A stretch of DNA of 64,000 nucleotides from Paragordius varius. Taxonomy: Eukaryota; Nematomorpha. Under the pieces are notes generated by a model that saw nothing but the letters and a program-made list of their open reading frames with translations, had not been told where the DNA came from and did not search any database. The translations under genes were made by a program, and so were the position numbers. The first letter of the stretch is position 1, and each line of letters starts with the position of its first letter. Shown piece after piece: positions 1-16,000 of the stretch. The stretch spans positions 1,302,001-1,366,000 of the forward strand of contig OZ176052.1 in the NCBI GenBank assembly GCA_964247055.1, read 5' to 3'.

Positions 1-789
1 AACATTAATCCAATCTAAACACCTAAAATATTAACTTACTTGTCCAAGAATCTAAAAATTATATTATAAAAATACTTTTAATTAGGAATATCGAACATTA
101 ATCCAATCACCCAATAAACACCTAAAATATTAACTTACTTCTCCAAGAATCTAAAAATTACATTATAAAAATACTTTTAATAAAGAATATCGAACACTAA
201 TCCAATCATCCACCATTTAACATCTAAAATATTAACTTACCTGACCGAGAATCTATTAATTATATTATAAAATACTTTTAATTAGGAATATCGAACATTA
301 ATCCAATCACCCACCAAACACCTAAAATATTAACTTACTTGTCCAAGAATCTAAAAATTAGATTATAAAATACTTTTAATTAGGAATATCGAACATTAAT
401 CCAATCAACCACCAAACACCTAAAATATTAACTTACTTGTCCAAGAATCTAAAAATAACATTATAAAATACTTTTAATTAGGAATATCGAACATTTATCC
501 AATCACCCACACAACACCTAAAATATTAACTTACTAGTCCAAGAATCTAAAAATAAATTATAAAAATACTTTTAATTAGGAATATCGAACATTACTCCAA
601 TCACCAACCAAACACCTAAAATATTAACTTACTTGTCCAAGAATCTAAAAATTACATTATAAAAATACTTTTAATTAGGAATATCGAACATTAGTCCAAT
701 CACCTACCAAACACCTTAAATATTAACTTACTTGTCCAAGAATCTAAATATTCCATTATAAAAATACTTTTAATTAGGAATATCGAACA

Positions 790-1969
790 TTAATCCAATC
801 ACCCACTAAACACCTAAAATATTAACTTACTTGTCCAAGAATCTAAAAATTACATTATAAAAATACTTTTAATTAGGAATATCGAACATTAATCCAATCA
901 CCCACCAAACACCTAAAATATTAACTAACTTGTCCAAGAATCTAAAAATTACATGATAAAAATACTTTTAATTAGGAATATCGAACATTAATCCAATCAC
1001 CCACCAAACACCTAAAATATTAACTTACTTGTCCAAGAATCAAAAATTACATTATAAAAATACTCTTAATTAGGAATATCGAACATTAATCCAATCAACC
1101 ACCAAACACCTAAAATATTAACTTACCTGACCGAGAATCTATTAATTATATTATAAAATACTTTTAATTAGGAATATCGAACATTAATATATCACCCACA
1201 ACACATCTAAAATATTAACTTACCTGTCCAAGAATCTAAAAATTATATTATAAAAATACTTTTAATAAGGAATATCGAACATTAATCCAATCACCCACCA
1301 AACACCTAAAATATTAATTTACTTGTCCAAGAATCTAAATATTCCATTATAAAAATACTTTTAATTAGGAATATCGAACATTAATCCAATCACCCACCAA
1401 ACACCTAAAATATTAACTTACCTGTCCAAGAATCTAAAAATTACATGATAAAAATACTTTTAATTAGGAATATCGAACATTAATCCAATCACCCACCAAA
1501 CACCTAAAATATTAACTTACTTGTCCAAGAATCTAAAAATTACATTATAAAAATACTTTTAATTAGGAATATCGAACATTAATCCAATCACCCACCAAAC
1601 ACCTAAAATATTAACTAACTTGTCCAAGAATCTAAAAATTACATGATAAAAATACTTTTAATTAGGAATATCGAACATTAATCCAATCACCCACCAAACA
1701 CCTAAAATATTAACTTACTTGTCCAAGAATCAAAAATTACATTATAAAAATACTCTTAATTAGGAATATCGAACATTAATCCAATCAACCACCAAACACC
1801 TAAAATATTAACTTACCTGACCGAGAATCTATTAATTATATTATAAAATACTTTTAATTAGGAATATCGAACATTAATATATCACCCACAACACATCTAA
1901 AATATTAACTTACCTGTCCAAGAATCTAAAAATTATATTATAAAAATACTTTTAATAAGGAATATCGAA
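790..1969 (+). repeat. 690-bp (7-monomer) tandem higher-order repeat
   Basis: Private variants recur exactly 690 bp apart: ATTAACTAACTTG monomers near 920 and 1,610, TACTCTTAATTAGG near 1,062 and 1,752, ACCTGACCGAG at 1,125 and 1,815, ATTAATATATCACCC at 1,183 and 1,873. Copies are about 790-1,279 and 1,480-1,969. The same 690-bp step links another marker (ACGCACCTAAAAAATTAAC) at about 2,090 and 2,780. Confidence 0.85.
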
Positions 1970-3249
1970 CACTAATCCAATCATCCACCATTTAACATCT
2001 AAAATATTAACTTACCTGACCGAGAATCTATTAATTATATTATAAAATACTTTTAATTAGGAATATCGAACATTAATCCAATCACCCACAACGCACCTAA
2101 AAAATTAACTTACTTGTCCAAATCTAAAAATTACATTATAAAAATACTTTTAATTAGGAATATCGAACATTAATCCAATCACCCGCCAAACACCTAAAAT
2201 ATTAGCTTACTTGTCCAAGAATCTAAAAATTACATTATAAAAATACTTTTAATTAGCAATATCGAACATTAATCCAATCACCCACCAAACACCTAAAATA
2301 TTAATTTACTTGTCCAAGAATCTAAATATTCCATTATAAAAATACTTTTAATTAGGAATATCGAACATTAATCCAATCACCCACCAAACACCTAAAATAT
2401 TAACTTACCTGTCCAAGAATCTAAAAATTACATGATAAAAATACTTTTAATTAGGAATATCGAACATTAATCCAATCACCCACCAAACACCTAAAATATT
2501 AACTTACTTGTCCAAGAATCTAAAAATTACATGATAAAAATACTTTTAATTAGGAATATCGAACAGTAATCCAATCACCTACCAAACACCTTAAATATTA
2601 ACTTACTTGTCCAAGAATCTAAAAATTATATTATAAAAATACTTTTAATTAGAATATCGAACACTAATCCAATCATCCACCTTTAAACATCTAAAATATT
2701 AACTTACCTGACCGAGAATCTATTAATTATATTATAAAATACTTTTAATTAGGAATATCGAACATTAATCCAATCACCCACAACGCACCTAAAAAATTAA
2801 CTTACTTGTCCAAATCTAAAAATTACATTATAAAAATACTTTTAATTAGGAATATCGAACATTAATCCAATCACCCGCCAAACACCTAAAATATTAGCTT
2901 ACTTGTCCAAGAATCTAAAAATTACATTATAAAAATACTTTTAATTAGGAATATCGAACATTTATCCAATCACCCAACAAACACCTAAAATATTAAGTTA
3001 CTTGTCCAAGAATCTATAAATTATTATAAAATACTTTTAATTAGGAATATCAAACATTAATCCAATCACCCAATAAACACCCAAAATATTAACTTACTTG
3101 TCCAAGAATCTAAAAATTACATTATAAAAATACTTTTAATTAGGAATATCGAACATTAATATATCACCCACAACACATCTAAAATATTAACTTACCTGTC
3201 CAAGAATCTAAAAATTACATTATTAAAATACTTTTGATTAGGAATATCG

Positions 3250-4120
3250 AACATTAATCCAATCTAAACACCTAAAATATTAACTTACTTGTCCAAGAAT
3301 CTAAAAATTATATTATAAAAATACTTTTAATTAGGAATATCGAACATTAATCCAATCACCCAATAAACACCTAAAATATTAACTTACTTCTCCAAGAATC
3401 TAAAAATTACATTATAAAAATACTTTTAATAAGGAATATCGAACACTAATCCAATCATCTACCATTTAACATCTAAAATATTAACTTACCTGACCGAGAA
3501 TCTATTAATTATATTATAAAATACTTTTAATTAGGAATATCGAACATTAATCCAATCACCCACCAAACACCTAAAATATTAACTTACTTGTCCAAGAATC
3601 TAAAAATTAGATTATAAAATACTTTTAATTAGGAATATCGAACATTAATCCAATCAACCACCAAACACCTAAAATATTAACTTACTTGTCCAAGAATCTA
3701 AAAATCACATTATAAAATACTTTTAATTAGGAATATCGAACATTTATCCAATCACCCACCAAACACCTAAAATATTAACTTACTAGTCCAAGAATCTAAA
3801 AATAAATTATAAAAATACTTTTAATTAGGAATATCGAACATTACTCCAATCACCAACCAAACACCTAAAATATTAACTTACTTGTCCAAGAATCTAAAAA
3901 TTACATTATAAAAATACTTTTAATTAGGAATATCGAACATTAATCCAATCACCCACCAAACACCTAAAATATTAACTTACTTGTCCAAGAATCTAAAAAT
4001 TACATTATAAAAATACTTTTAATTAAGAATATCGAACATTTATCCAATCACCCACCAAACACCTAAAATATTAACTTACTTGTCCAAGAATCTAAAAATT
4101 AGATTATAAAATACTTTTAA
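3250..4120 (+). repeat. Long-range repeat of the window's first ~870 bp
   Basis: The block starting with the deleted monomer ATTAATCCAATCTAAACACC (lacking the CACCCACCA part) at position 1 recurs at 3,250 with the same order of variant monomers (CTTCTCCAAG, CTGACCGAG, TTAGATTATAAAATAC, TACTAGTCC). It recurs again, with some monomers missing, from about 7,687. The offsets are 3,249 and 4,437 bp. Confidence 0.8.
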
Positions 4121-5299
4121 TTAGGAATATCGAACATTTATCCAATCACCCACCAAACACCTAAAATATTAACTTACTAGTCCAAGAATCTAAAAAATTA
4201 CATTATTAAATACTTTTAATTAGGAATATCAAACATTAATCCAATCACCCACCAAACACCTAAAATATTAACTTACTTGTCCAAGAATCTAAAAATTACA
4301 TTATAAAAATACTTTTAATTAGGAATATCGAACATTTATCCAATCACCCAATCACCTAAAATATTAACTTACTTGTCAAAGAATCTAAAAATTACATTAT
4401 AAAAATACTTTTAATTAGGAATATCGAACATAAATATATCACCCACAACACATCTATATTAACTTACCTGTCCAAGAATCTTATTACATTATTAAAATAC
4501 TTTTAATTAGGAATATCGAACATTAATCCAATCACCCAATAAACACCTAAAATATTAACTTACTTGTCCAAGAATCTAAAAATTATATTATAAAAATACT
4601 TTTAATAAGGAATATCATACACTAATCCAATCATCCACCGTTTAACATCTAAAATATTAACTTACCTGACCAAGAATCTATTAATTATATTATAAAATAC
4701 TTTTAATTAGGAATATCGAACATTAATCCAATCACCCACAACGCACCTAAAATATTAACTTACTTGTCCAAGAATCTAAAAATTACATTATAAAAATACT
4801 TTTAATTAGGAATATCGAACATTAATCCAATCACCCACCAAACACCTAAAATATTAATTTACTTGTCCAAGAATCTAAATATTCCATTATAAAAATACTT
4901 TTAATTAGGAATATCGAACATTAATCCAATCACCCACCAAACACCTAAAATATTAACTTATTGTCCAAGAATCTAAAAATTACATGATAAAAATACTTTT
5001 AATTAGGAATATCGAACATTAATCCAATCACCCACCAAACACCTAAAATATTAACTTACTTGTCCAAGAATCTAAAAATTACATGATAAAAATACTTTTA
5101 ATTAGGAATATCGAACAGTAATCCAATCACCTACCAAACACCTTAAATATTAACTTACTTGTCCAAGAATCTAAAAATTATATTATAAAAATACTTTTAA
5201 TTAGAATATCGAACACTAATCCAATCATCCACCTTTAAACATCTAAAATATTAACTTACCTGACCGAGAATCTATTAATTATATTATAAAATACTTTTA

Positions 5300-7480
5300 A
5301 TTAGGAATATCGAACATTAATCCAATCACCCACAACGCACCTAAAAAATTAACTTACTTGTCCAAATCTAAAAATTACATTATAAAAATACTTTTAATTA
5401 GGAATATCGAACATTAATCCAATCACCCGCCAAACACCTAAAATATTAGCTTACTTGTCCAAGAATCTAAAAATTACATTATAAAAATACTTTTAATTAG
5501 GAATATCGAACATTAATCCAATCACCCACCAAACACCTAAAATATTAATTTACTTGTCCAAGAATCTAAATATTCCCATATAAAAATACTTTTAATTAGG
5601 AATATCGAACATTAATCCAATCACCCACCAAACACCTAAAATATTAACTTACTTGTCCAAGAATCTAAAAATTACATGATAAAAATACTTTTAATTAGGA
5701 ATATCGAACATTAATCCAATCACCCACCAAACACCTAAAATATTAACTTACTTGTCCAAGAATCTAAAAATTACATGATAAAAATACTTTTAATTAGGAA
5801 TATCGAACAGTAATCCAATCACCTACCAAACACCTTAAATATTAACTTACTTGTCCAAGAATCTAAAAATTATATTATAAAAATACTTTTAATTAGAATA
5901 TCGAACACTAATCCAATCATCCACCTTTTAACATCTAAAATATTAACTTACCTGACCGAGAATCTATTAATTATATTATAAAATACTTTTAATTAGGAAT
6001 ATCGAACATTAATCCAATCACCCACAACGCACCTAAAATATTAACTTACTTGTCCAAGAATCTAAAAATTACATTATAAAAATACTCTTAATTAGGAATA
6101 TCGAACATTAATCCAATCACCCACCAAACAGCTAAATATTAACTTACTTGTTCAAAAATCTAAAAATTACATTATAAAAATACTTTTATTTAGGAATATC
6201 GAACATTAATATATCACCCACAACACATCTAAAATATTAACTTTCCTGTCCAAGAATCTAAAAATTATATTATAAAAATACTTTTAATAAGGAATATCGA
6301 ACACTAATCCAATCATCCACCATTTAACATCTAAAATATTAACTTACCTGACCGAGAATCTATTAATTATATTATAAAATACTTTTAATTAGGAATATCG
6401 AACATTAATCCAATCACCCACAACGCACCTAAAAAATTAACTTACTTGTCCAAATCTAAAAATTACATTATAAAAATACTTTTAATTAGGAATATCGAAC
6501 ATTAATCCAATCACCCGCCAAACACCTAAAATATTAGCTTACTTGTCCAAGAATCTAAAAATTACATTATAAAAATACTTTTAATTAGGAATATCGAACA
6601 TTAATCCAATCACCCACCAAACACCTAAAATATTAATTTACTTGTCCAAGAATCTAAATAATCCCATATAAAAATACTTTTAATTAGGAATATCGAACAT
6701 TAATCCAATCACCCACCAAACACCTAAAATATTAACTTACTTGTCCAAGAATCTAAAAATTACATGATAAAAATACTTTTAATTAGGAATATCGAACATT
6801 AATCCAATCACCCACCAAACACCTAAAATATTAACTTACTTGTCCAAGAATCTAAAAATTACATGATAAAAATACTTTTAATTAGGAATATCGAACAGTA
6901 ATCCAATCACCTACCAAACACCTTAAATATTAACTTACTTGTCCAAGAATCTAAAAATTATATTATAAAAATACTTTTAATTAGAATATCGAACACTAAT
7001 CCAATCATCCACCTTTTAACATCTAAAATATTAACTTACCTGACCGAGAATCTATTAATTATATTATAAAATACTTTTAATTAGGAATATCGAACATTAA
7101 TCCAATCACCCACAACGCACCTAAAATATTAACTTACTTGTCCAAGAATCTAAAAATTACATTATAAAAATACTCTTAATTAGGAATATCGAACATTAAT
7201 CCAATCACCCACCAAACAGCTAAATATTAACTTACTTGTCCAAAAATCTAAAAATTACATTATAAAAATACTTTTATTTAGGAATATCGAACATTAATAT
7301 ATCACCCACAACACATCTAAAATATTAACTTACCTGTCCAAGAATCTAAAAATTATATTATAAAAATACTTTTAATGAGGAATATCGAACACTAATCCAA
7401 TCATCCACCATTTAACATCTAAAATATTAACTTACCTGACCGAGAATCTATTAATTATATTATAAAATACTTTTAATTAG
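5300..7480 (+). repeat. ~1.09-kb (11-monomer) higher-order repeat, two copies
   Basis: Copies of about 5,300-6,385 and 6,390-7,480 carry the same ordered variants about 1,088-1,090 bp apart: ACGCACCTAAAAAATTAAC (5,335; 6,425), the rare CCCATATAAAAATAC monomer (~5,575; ~6,664), GAACAGTAATCC (~5,806; ~6,894), and CACCAAACAGCTAAATATT (~6,122; ~7,210). Near-identity of rare variants indicates recent unequal exchange or replication-based duplication. Confidence 0.82.
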
Positions 7481-10019
7481 GAATATCGAACATTAATCCA
7501 ATCACCCACAACGCACCTAAAATATTAACTTACTTGTCCAAGAATCTAAAAATTACATTATAAAAATACTTTTAATTAGGAATATCGAACATTAATATAT
7601 CACCCACAACACATCTAAAATATTAACTTACCTGTCCAAGAATCTAAAAATTACATTATTAAAATACTTTTAATTAGGAATATCGAACATTAATCCAATC
7701 TAAACACCTAAAATATTAACTTACTTGTCCAAGAATCTAAAAATAATATTATAAAAATACTTTTAATTAGGAATATCGAACATTAATCCAATCACCCACC
7801 AAACACCTAAAATATTAACTTACTTGTCCAAGAATCTAAAAATTAGATTATAAAATACTTTTAATTAGGAATATCGAACATTAATCCAATCAACCACCAA
7901 ACACCTAAAATATTAACTTACTTGTCCAAGAATCTAAAAATCACATTATAAAATACTTTTAATTAGGAATATCGAACATTTATCCAATCACCCACCAAAC
8001 ACCTAAAATATTAACTTACTAGTCCAAGAATCTAAAAATAAATTATAAAAATACTTTTAATTAGGAATATCGAACATTACTCCAATCACCAACCAAACAC
8101 CTAAAATATTAACTTACTTGTCCAAGAATCTAAAAATTACATTATAAAAATACTTTTAATTAGGAATTTCGAACATTAGTCCAATCACCTACCAAACACC
8201 TTAAATATTAACTTACTTGTCCAAGAATCTAAATATTCCATTATAAAAATACTTTTAATTAGGAATATCGAACATTAATCCAATCACCCACTAAACACCT
8301 AAAATATTAACTTACTTGTCCAAGAATCTAAAAATTACATGATAAAAATACTTTTAATTAGGAATATCGAACATTAATCCAATCACCCACCAAACACCTA
8401 AAATATTAACTTACTTGTCCAAGAATCTAAAAATTGCATTATAAAAATACTTTTAATCAGGAATATCGAACATTAATCCAATCACCCACCAAACACCTAA
8501 AATATTAACTTACTTGTCCATGAATCTAAAAATTATGTTATAAAATACTTTTAATTAGGAATATCGAACATTAATCCAATCACCCACCAAACACCTAAAA
8601 TATTAACTTACTTGTCCAAGAATCTATAAATTATATTATAAAAATACTTTTAATTAGGAATATCGAACATTAATCCAATCACCCACCAAACACCTAAAAT
8701 ATTAACTTTCCTGTCCAAGAATCTAAAAATAACATTATAAAAATTTAATTAGGAATAGCGAACATTAATCCAATCACCCACCAAATACCTAAAATATTAA
8801 CTTACTTGTCCAAGAATCTAAAAAATTACATTATAAAATAATTTTTATAAGGAATATCGAACATTATTCCAATCACCCACCAAACACCTAAAATATTAAC
8901 TTACATGTCCAAGAATCTATAAATTATATTATAAAAATACTTTTAATTATTGATATCGAACATTAATCCAATCACCCACCAAACACCTAAAATATTAACT
9001 TACTTGTCCAAGAATCTATAAATTATATTATAAAAATACTTTTAATTAGGAATATCGAACATTAATCCAATCACTCATCGAACACCTAAAATATTAACTA
9101 ACTTCTCCAAGAATCTAAAAACTTACATTATTAAATACTTTTTATTAGGAATATCGAACATTAATCCAATCACCCACCAAATACCTAAAATATTAACTTA
9201 CTTGTCCAAGAATCTATATAAAAATACTTTTAATTAGGAATATCGAACATTAATCCAATCACCCACCAAACACCTAAAATATTAACTTTCCTGTCCAAGA
9301 ATCTAAAAATAACATTATAAAAATACTTTAATTAGGAATAGCGAACATTAATCCAATCACCCACCAAATACCTAAAATATTAACTTACTTGTCCAAGAAT
9401 CTATAAATTATATTATAAAAATACTTTTAATTAGGAATATCGAACATTAATCCAATCACTCATCGAACACCTAAAATATTAACTTACTTCTCCAAGAATC
9501 TAAAAACTTACATTATTAAATACTTTTAATTAGGAATATCGAACATTAATCCAATCCACCAAACACCTAAAATATTAACTTTACTGTCCGAGAATCTATA
9601 AATTATATTATAAAAATACTTTTAATTAGGAATATCGAACATCAATCCAATCACTCATCGAACACCTAAAATATTAACTTACTTCTCCAAGAATCTAAAA
9701 ACTTACATTATTAAATACTTTTAATTAGGAATATCGAACATTGATCCAATCACCCACCAAACACCTAAAATATTAACTTACTTGTCCAAGAATCTATAAA
9801 TTATATTATAAAAATACTTTTAATTAGGAATATCGAACATTAATCCAATCACTCATCGAACACCTAAAATATTAACTTACTTCTCCAAGAATCTAAAAAC
9901 TTACATTATTAAATACTTTTTATTAGGAATATCGAACATTAATCCAATCACCCACCAAATACCTAAAATATTAACTTACTTGTCCAAGAATATATAAATT
10001 ATATTATAAAAATACTTTT

Positions 10020-13000
10020 AATTAGGAATATCGAACATTAATCCAATCACTCATCGAACACCTAAAATATTAACTTACTTCTCCAAGAATCTAAAAACTT
10101 ACATTAATAAATACTTTTAATTAGGAATATCGAACATTGATCCAATCACCCACCAAACACCTAAAATATTAACTTACTTGTCCAAGAATCTATAAATTAT
10201 ATTATAAAAATACTTTTAATTAGGAATATCGAACATTAATCCAATCACTCATCGAACACCTAAAATATTAACTTACTTCTCCAAGAATCTAAAAACTTAC
10301 ATTATTAAATACTTTTAATTAGGAATATTGAACATTAATCCAATCCACCAAACACCTAAAATATTAACTTTCCTGTCCAAGAATCTAAAAAATTACATTA
10401 TAAAATAATTTTTATTAGGAATATCGAACATTAATCCAATCACCCACCAAACACCTAACATATTAACTTACTTGTCCAAGAATCTATAAATTATTTTATA
10501 AAAATACTTTTAATTAGGAATATCGAACATTAATCCAATCAACCACCAAACACCTAAAATATTAACTTACTTGTCCAAGAATCTATAAATTTTAACATAA
10601 AATACTTTTAATTAGGAATATCGAACATTAATCCAATCAACCACCAAACACCTAAAATATTAACTTACTTGTCCAAGAATCTATAAATTATTTTATAAAA
10701 ATACTTTTAATTAGCAATATCGAACATTAATCCAATCACCCACCAAACACCTAAAATATTAACTTACTTGTCCAAGAATCTATAAATTATATTATAAAAA
10801 TACTTTTAATTAGGAATATCGAACATTAATCCAATCACTCATCGAACACCTAAAATATTAACTTTCCTCTCCAAGAATCTAAAAAATTACATTATAAAAT
10901 AATTTTTATTAGGAATCTCGAACATTAATCCAATCACCCACCAAACACCTAACATATTAACTTACTTGTCCAAGAATCTATAAATTATTTTATAAAAATA
11001 CTTTTAATTAGCAATATCCAACATTAATCCAATTACCCACCAAACACCTAAAATATTGACTTACTTGTCCAAGAATCTAAAAACTTACATTATTAAATAC
11101 TTTTAATTAGGAATATCGAACATTAATCCAATCACCCACCAAACACCTAAAATATTAACTTTCCTGTCCAAGAATCTAAAAAATTACATTATAAAATAAT
11201 TTTTATTAGGAATATCGAACATTAATCCAATCACCCACCAAACACCTAACATATTAACTTACTTGTCCAAGAATCTATAAATTATTTTATAAAAATACTT
11301 TTAATTAGCAATATCCAACATTAATCCAATTACCCACCAAACACCTAAAATATTGACTTACTTGTCCAAGAATCTAAAAATTACATTATAAAAATACTTT
11401 TAATTAGGAATATCGAACATTAATCCAATCACCCACCAAACACCTAACATATTAACTTACTTGTCCAAGAATCTATAAATTATTTTATAAAAATACTTTT
11501 AATTAGGAATATCGAACATTAATCCAATTACCCACCAAACACCTAAAATATTAACTTACTTGTCCAAGAATCTAAAAATTACATTATAAAAATACTTTTA
11601 ATTAGCAATATCGAACATTAATCCAATTACCCACCAAACACCTAAAATATTAACTTACTTGTCCAAGAATCTATAAATTATAACATAAAATACTTTTAAT
11701 TAGGAATATCGAACATTAATCCAATCACCCATTAAATACCTAAAATATTAACTTACTTGTCCAAGAATATAAAAATTACATTATAAAAATACTTTTAATT
11801 TGGAATATCGAACATTAATCCAATCACCCACCAAACACCTAAAATATTATCTTACTTGTCCAAGAATCTATAAATTATATTATAAAATACTTTTAATTAG
11901 GAATATCGAACATTAATCCAATCACCCACCAAACACCTAAAATATTAACTTACTTGTCCAAGAATCTAAAAATTACATTATAAAAATACTTTTAATTAGG
12001 AATATCGAACATAAATCCAATCACCCACCAAACACCTAAAATATTAACTTACTTGTCCAAGAATCTAAAAATTACATGATAAAAATACTTTTAATTAGGA
12101 ATATCGAATTAATCCAATCACCCACCAAACACCTAAAATATTAACTTACTTGTCCAAGAATCTAAAAATTGCATTATAAAAATACTTTTAATCAGGAATA
12201 TCGAACATTAATCCAATCACCCACCAAACACCTAAAATATTAACTTACTTGTCCATGAATCTAAAAATTATGTTATAAAATACTTTTAATTAGGAATATC
12301 GAACATTAATCCAATCACCCACCAAACACCTAAAATATTAACTTACTTGTCAAAGAATCTATAAATTATATTATAAAAATACTTTTAATTAGGAATATCG
12401 AACATTAATCCAATCACCCACCAAACACCTAAAATATTAACTTTACTGTCCAAGAATCTAAAAATAACATTATAAAAATACTTTAATTAGGAATAGCGAA
12501 CATTAATCCAATCACCCACCAAATACCTAAACTATTAACTTACTTGTCCAAGAATCTAAAAAATTACATTATAAAATAATTTTTATTAGGAATATCGAAC
12601 ATTATTCCAATCACCCACCAAACACCTAACATATTAACTTACTTGTCCAAGAATCTATAAATTATTTTATAAAAATACTTTTAATTAGCAATATCCAACA
12701 TTAATCCAATTACCCACCAAACACCTAAAATATTGACTTTCCTGTCCAAGAATCTAAAAATTATATTATAAAAATACTTTTAATTAGGAATATCGAACAT
12801 TAATCCAATCACCCACCAAACACCTAAAATATTAACTTTCCTGTCCAAGAATCTAAAAAATTACATTATAAAATAATTTTTATTAGGAATATCGAACATT
12901 AATCCAATCACCCACCAAACACCTAACATATTAACTTACTTGTCCAAGAATCTATAAATTATTTTATAAAAATATTTTTAATTAGCAATATCGAACATTA

Positions 13001-16000
13001 ATCCAATAACCCACCAAACACCTAAAATATTAACTTACTTGTCCAAGAATCTATAAATTATAACATAAAATACTTTTAATTAGGAATATCGAACATTAAT
13101 CCAATCACCCATTAAATACCTAAAATATTAACTTACTTGTCCAAGAATATAAAAATTACATTATAAAAATACTTTTAATTTGGAATATCGAACATTATCC
13201 AATCACCCACCAAACACCTAAAATATTATCTTACTTGTCCAAGAATCTATAAATTATATTATAAAATACTTTTAATTAGGAATATCGAATTAATCCAATC
13301 ACCCACCAAACACCTAAAATATTAACTTACTTGTCCAAGAATCTAAAAATTGCATTATAAAAATACTTTTAATTAGGAATATCGAACATTAATCCAATCA
13401 CCCACCAAACACCTAAAATATTAACTTACTTGTCCAAGAATCTAAAAATTGCATTATAAAAATACTTTTAATTAGGAATATCGAACATTAATCCAATCAC
13501 CCACCAAACACCTAAAATATTAACTTACTTGTCCATGAATCTAAAAATTATGTTATAAAATACTTTTAATTAGGAATATCGAACATTAATCCAATCACCC
13601 ACCAAACACCTAAAATATTAACTTACTTGTCCAAGAATCTAAAAATTACATGATAAAAATACTTTTAAATAGGAATATCGAACATTAATCCAATCACCCA
13701 CCAAACACCTAAAATATTAACTTACTTGTCCAAGAATCTAAAAATTACATGATAAAAATACTTTTAATTAGGAATATCGAATTAATCCAATCACCCACCA
13801 AACACCTAAAATATTAACTTACTTGTCCAAGAATCTAAAAATTGCATTATAAAAATACTTTTAATTAGGAATATCGAACATTAATCCAATCACCCACCAA
13901 ACACCTAAAATATTAACTTACTTGTACAAGAATCTAAAAATTGCATTATAAAAATACTTTTAATCAGGAATATCGAACATTAATCCAATCACCCACCAAA
14001 CACCTAAAATATTAACTTACTTGTCCATGAATCTAAAAATTATGTTATAAAATACTTTTAATTAGGAATATCGAACATTAATCCAATCACCCACCAAACA
14101 CCTAAAATATTAACTTACTTGTCAAAGAATCTATAAATTATATTATAAAAATACTTTTAATTAGGAATATCGAACATTAATCCAATCACCCACCAAACAC
14201 CTAAAATATTAACTTTCCTGTCCAAGAATCTAAAAATAACATTGTAAAAATACTTTAATTAGGAATAGCGAACATTAATCCAATCACCCACCAAATACCT
14301 AAACTATTAACTTACTTGTCCAAGAATCTAAAAAATTACATTATAAAATAATTTTTATTAGGAATATCGAACATTATTCCAATCACCCACCAAACACCTA
14401 AAATATTAACTTACACGTCCAAGAATCTATAAATTATAACATAAAATACTTTTAATTAGGAATATCGAACATTAATCCAATCAACCACCAAACACCTAAA
14501 ATATTAACTTACTTGTCCAAGAATCTATAAATTATTTTATAAAAATACTTTTAATTAGCAATATCGAACATTAATCCAATTACCCACCAAACACCTAAAA
14601 TATTAACTTACTTGTCCAAGAATCTAAAAATTACAATATAAAAATACTTTTAATTAGCAATATCGAACATTAATCCAATTACCCACCAAACACCTAAAAT
14701 ATTAACTTACTTGTCCAAGAATCTATAAATTATAACATAAAATACTTTTAATTAGGAATATCGAACATTAATCCAATCACCCATTAAATACCTAAAATAT
14801 TAACTTACTTGTCCAAGATACATTATAAAAATACTTTTAATTTGGAATATCGAACATTAATCCAATCACCCACCAAACACCTAAAATATTATCTTAATTG
14901 TCCAAGAATCTATAAATTATATTATAAAATACTTTTAATTAGGAATATCGAACATTAATCCAATCACCCACCAAACACCTAAAATATTAACTTACTTGTC
15001 CAAGAATCTAAAAATAACATTATAAAAATACTTTTAATTAGGAATATCGAACATTAATCCAATCACCCACCAAACACCTAAAATATTAACTAACTTGTCC
15101 AAGAATCTAAAAATTACATGATAAAAATACTTTTAATTAGGAATATCGAACATTAATCCAATCACCCACCAAACACCTAAAATATTAACTTACTTGTCCA
15201 AGAATCTAAAAATTGCATTATAAAAATACTTTTAATTAGGAATATCGAACATTAATCCAATCAACCGCCAAACACCTAAAATATTAACTTACTTGTCCAA
15301 GAATCTAAAAATTACATGATAAAAATACTTCTAATTAGGAATATCGAACATTAATCCAATCACCCACCAAACACCTAAAATATTAACTTACTTGTCCAAG
15401 AATCTAAAAATTACATGATAAAAATACTTTTAATTAGGAATATCGATCATTAATCCAATCACCCACCAAACACCTAAAATATTAACTTACTTGTCCAAGA
15501 ATCTAAAAATTGCATTATAAAAATACTTTTAATTAGGAATATCGAACATTAATCCAATCACCCACCAAACACCTAAAATATTAACTTACTTGTCCAAGAA
15601 TCTAAAAATTGCATTATAAAAATACTTTTAATCAGGAATATCGAACATTAATCCAATCACCCACCAAACACCTAAAATATTAACTTACTTGTCCATGAAT
15701 CTAAAAATTATGTTATAAAATACTTTTAATTAGGAATATCGAACATTAATTCAATCACCCACCAAACACCTAAAATATTAACTTACTTGTCCAAGAATCT
15801 ATAAATTATATTATAAAAATACTTTTAATTAGGAATATCGAACATTAATCCAATAACCCACCAAACACCTAAAATATTAACTTACTTGTCCAAGAATCTA
15901 AAAATCACATTATAAAATACTTTTAATTAGGAATATCGAACATTTATCCAATCACCCACCAAACACCTAAAATATTAACTTACTAGTCCAAGAATCTAAA

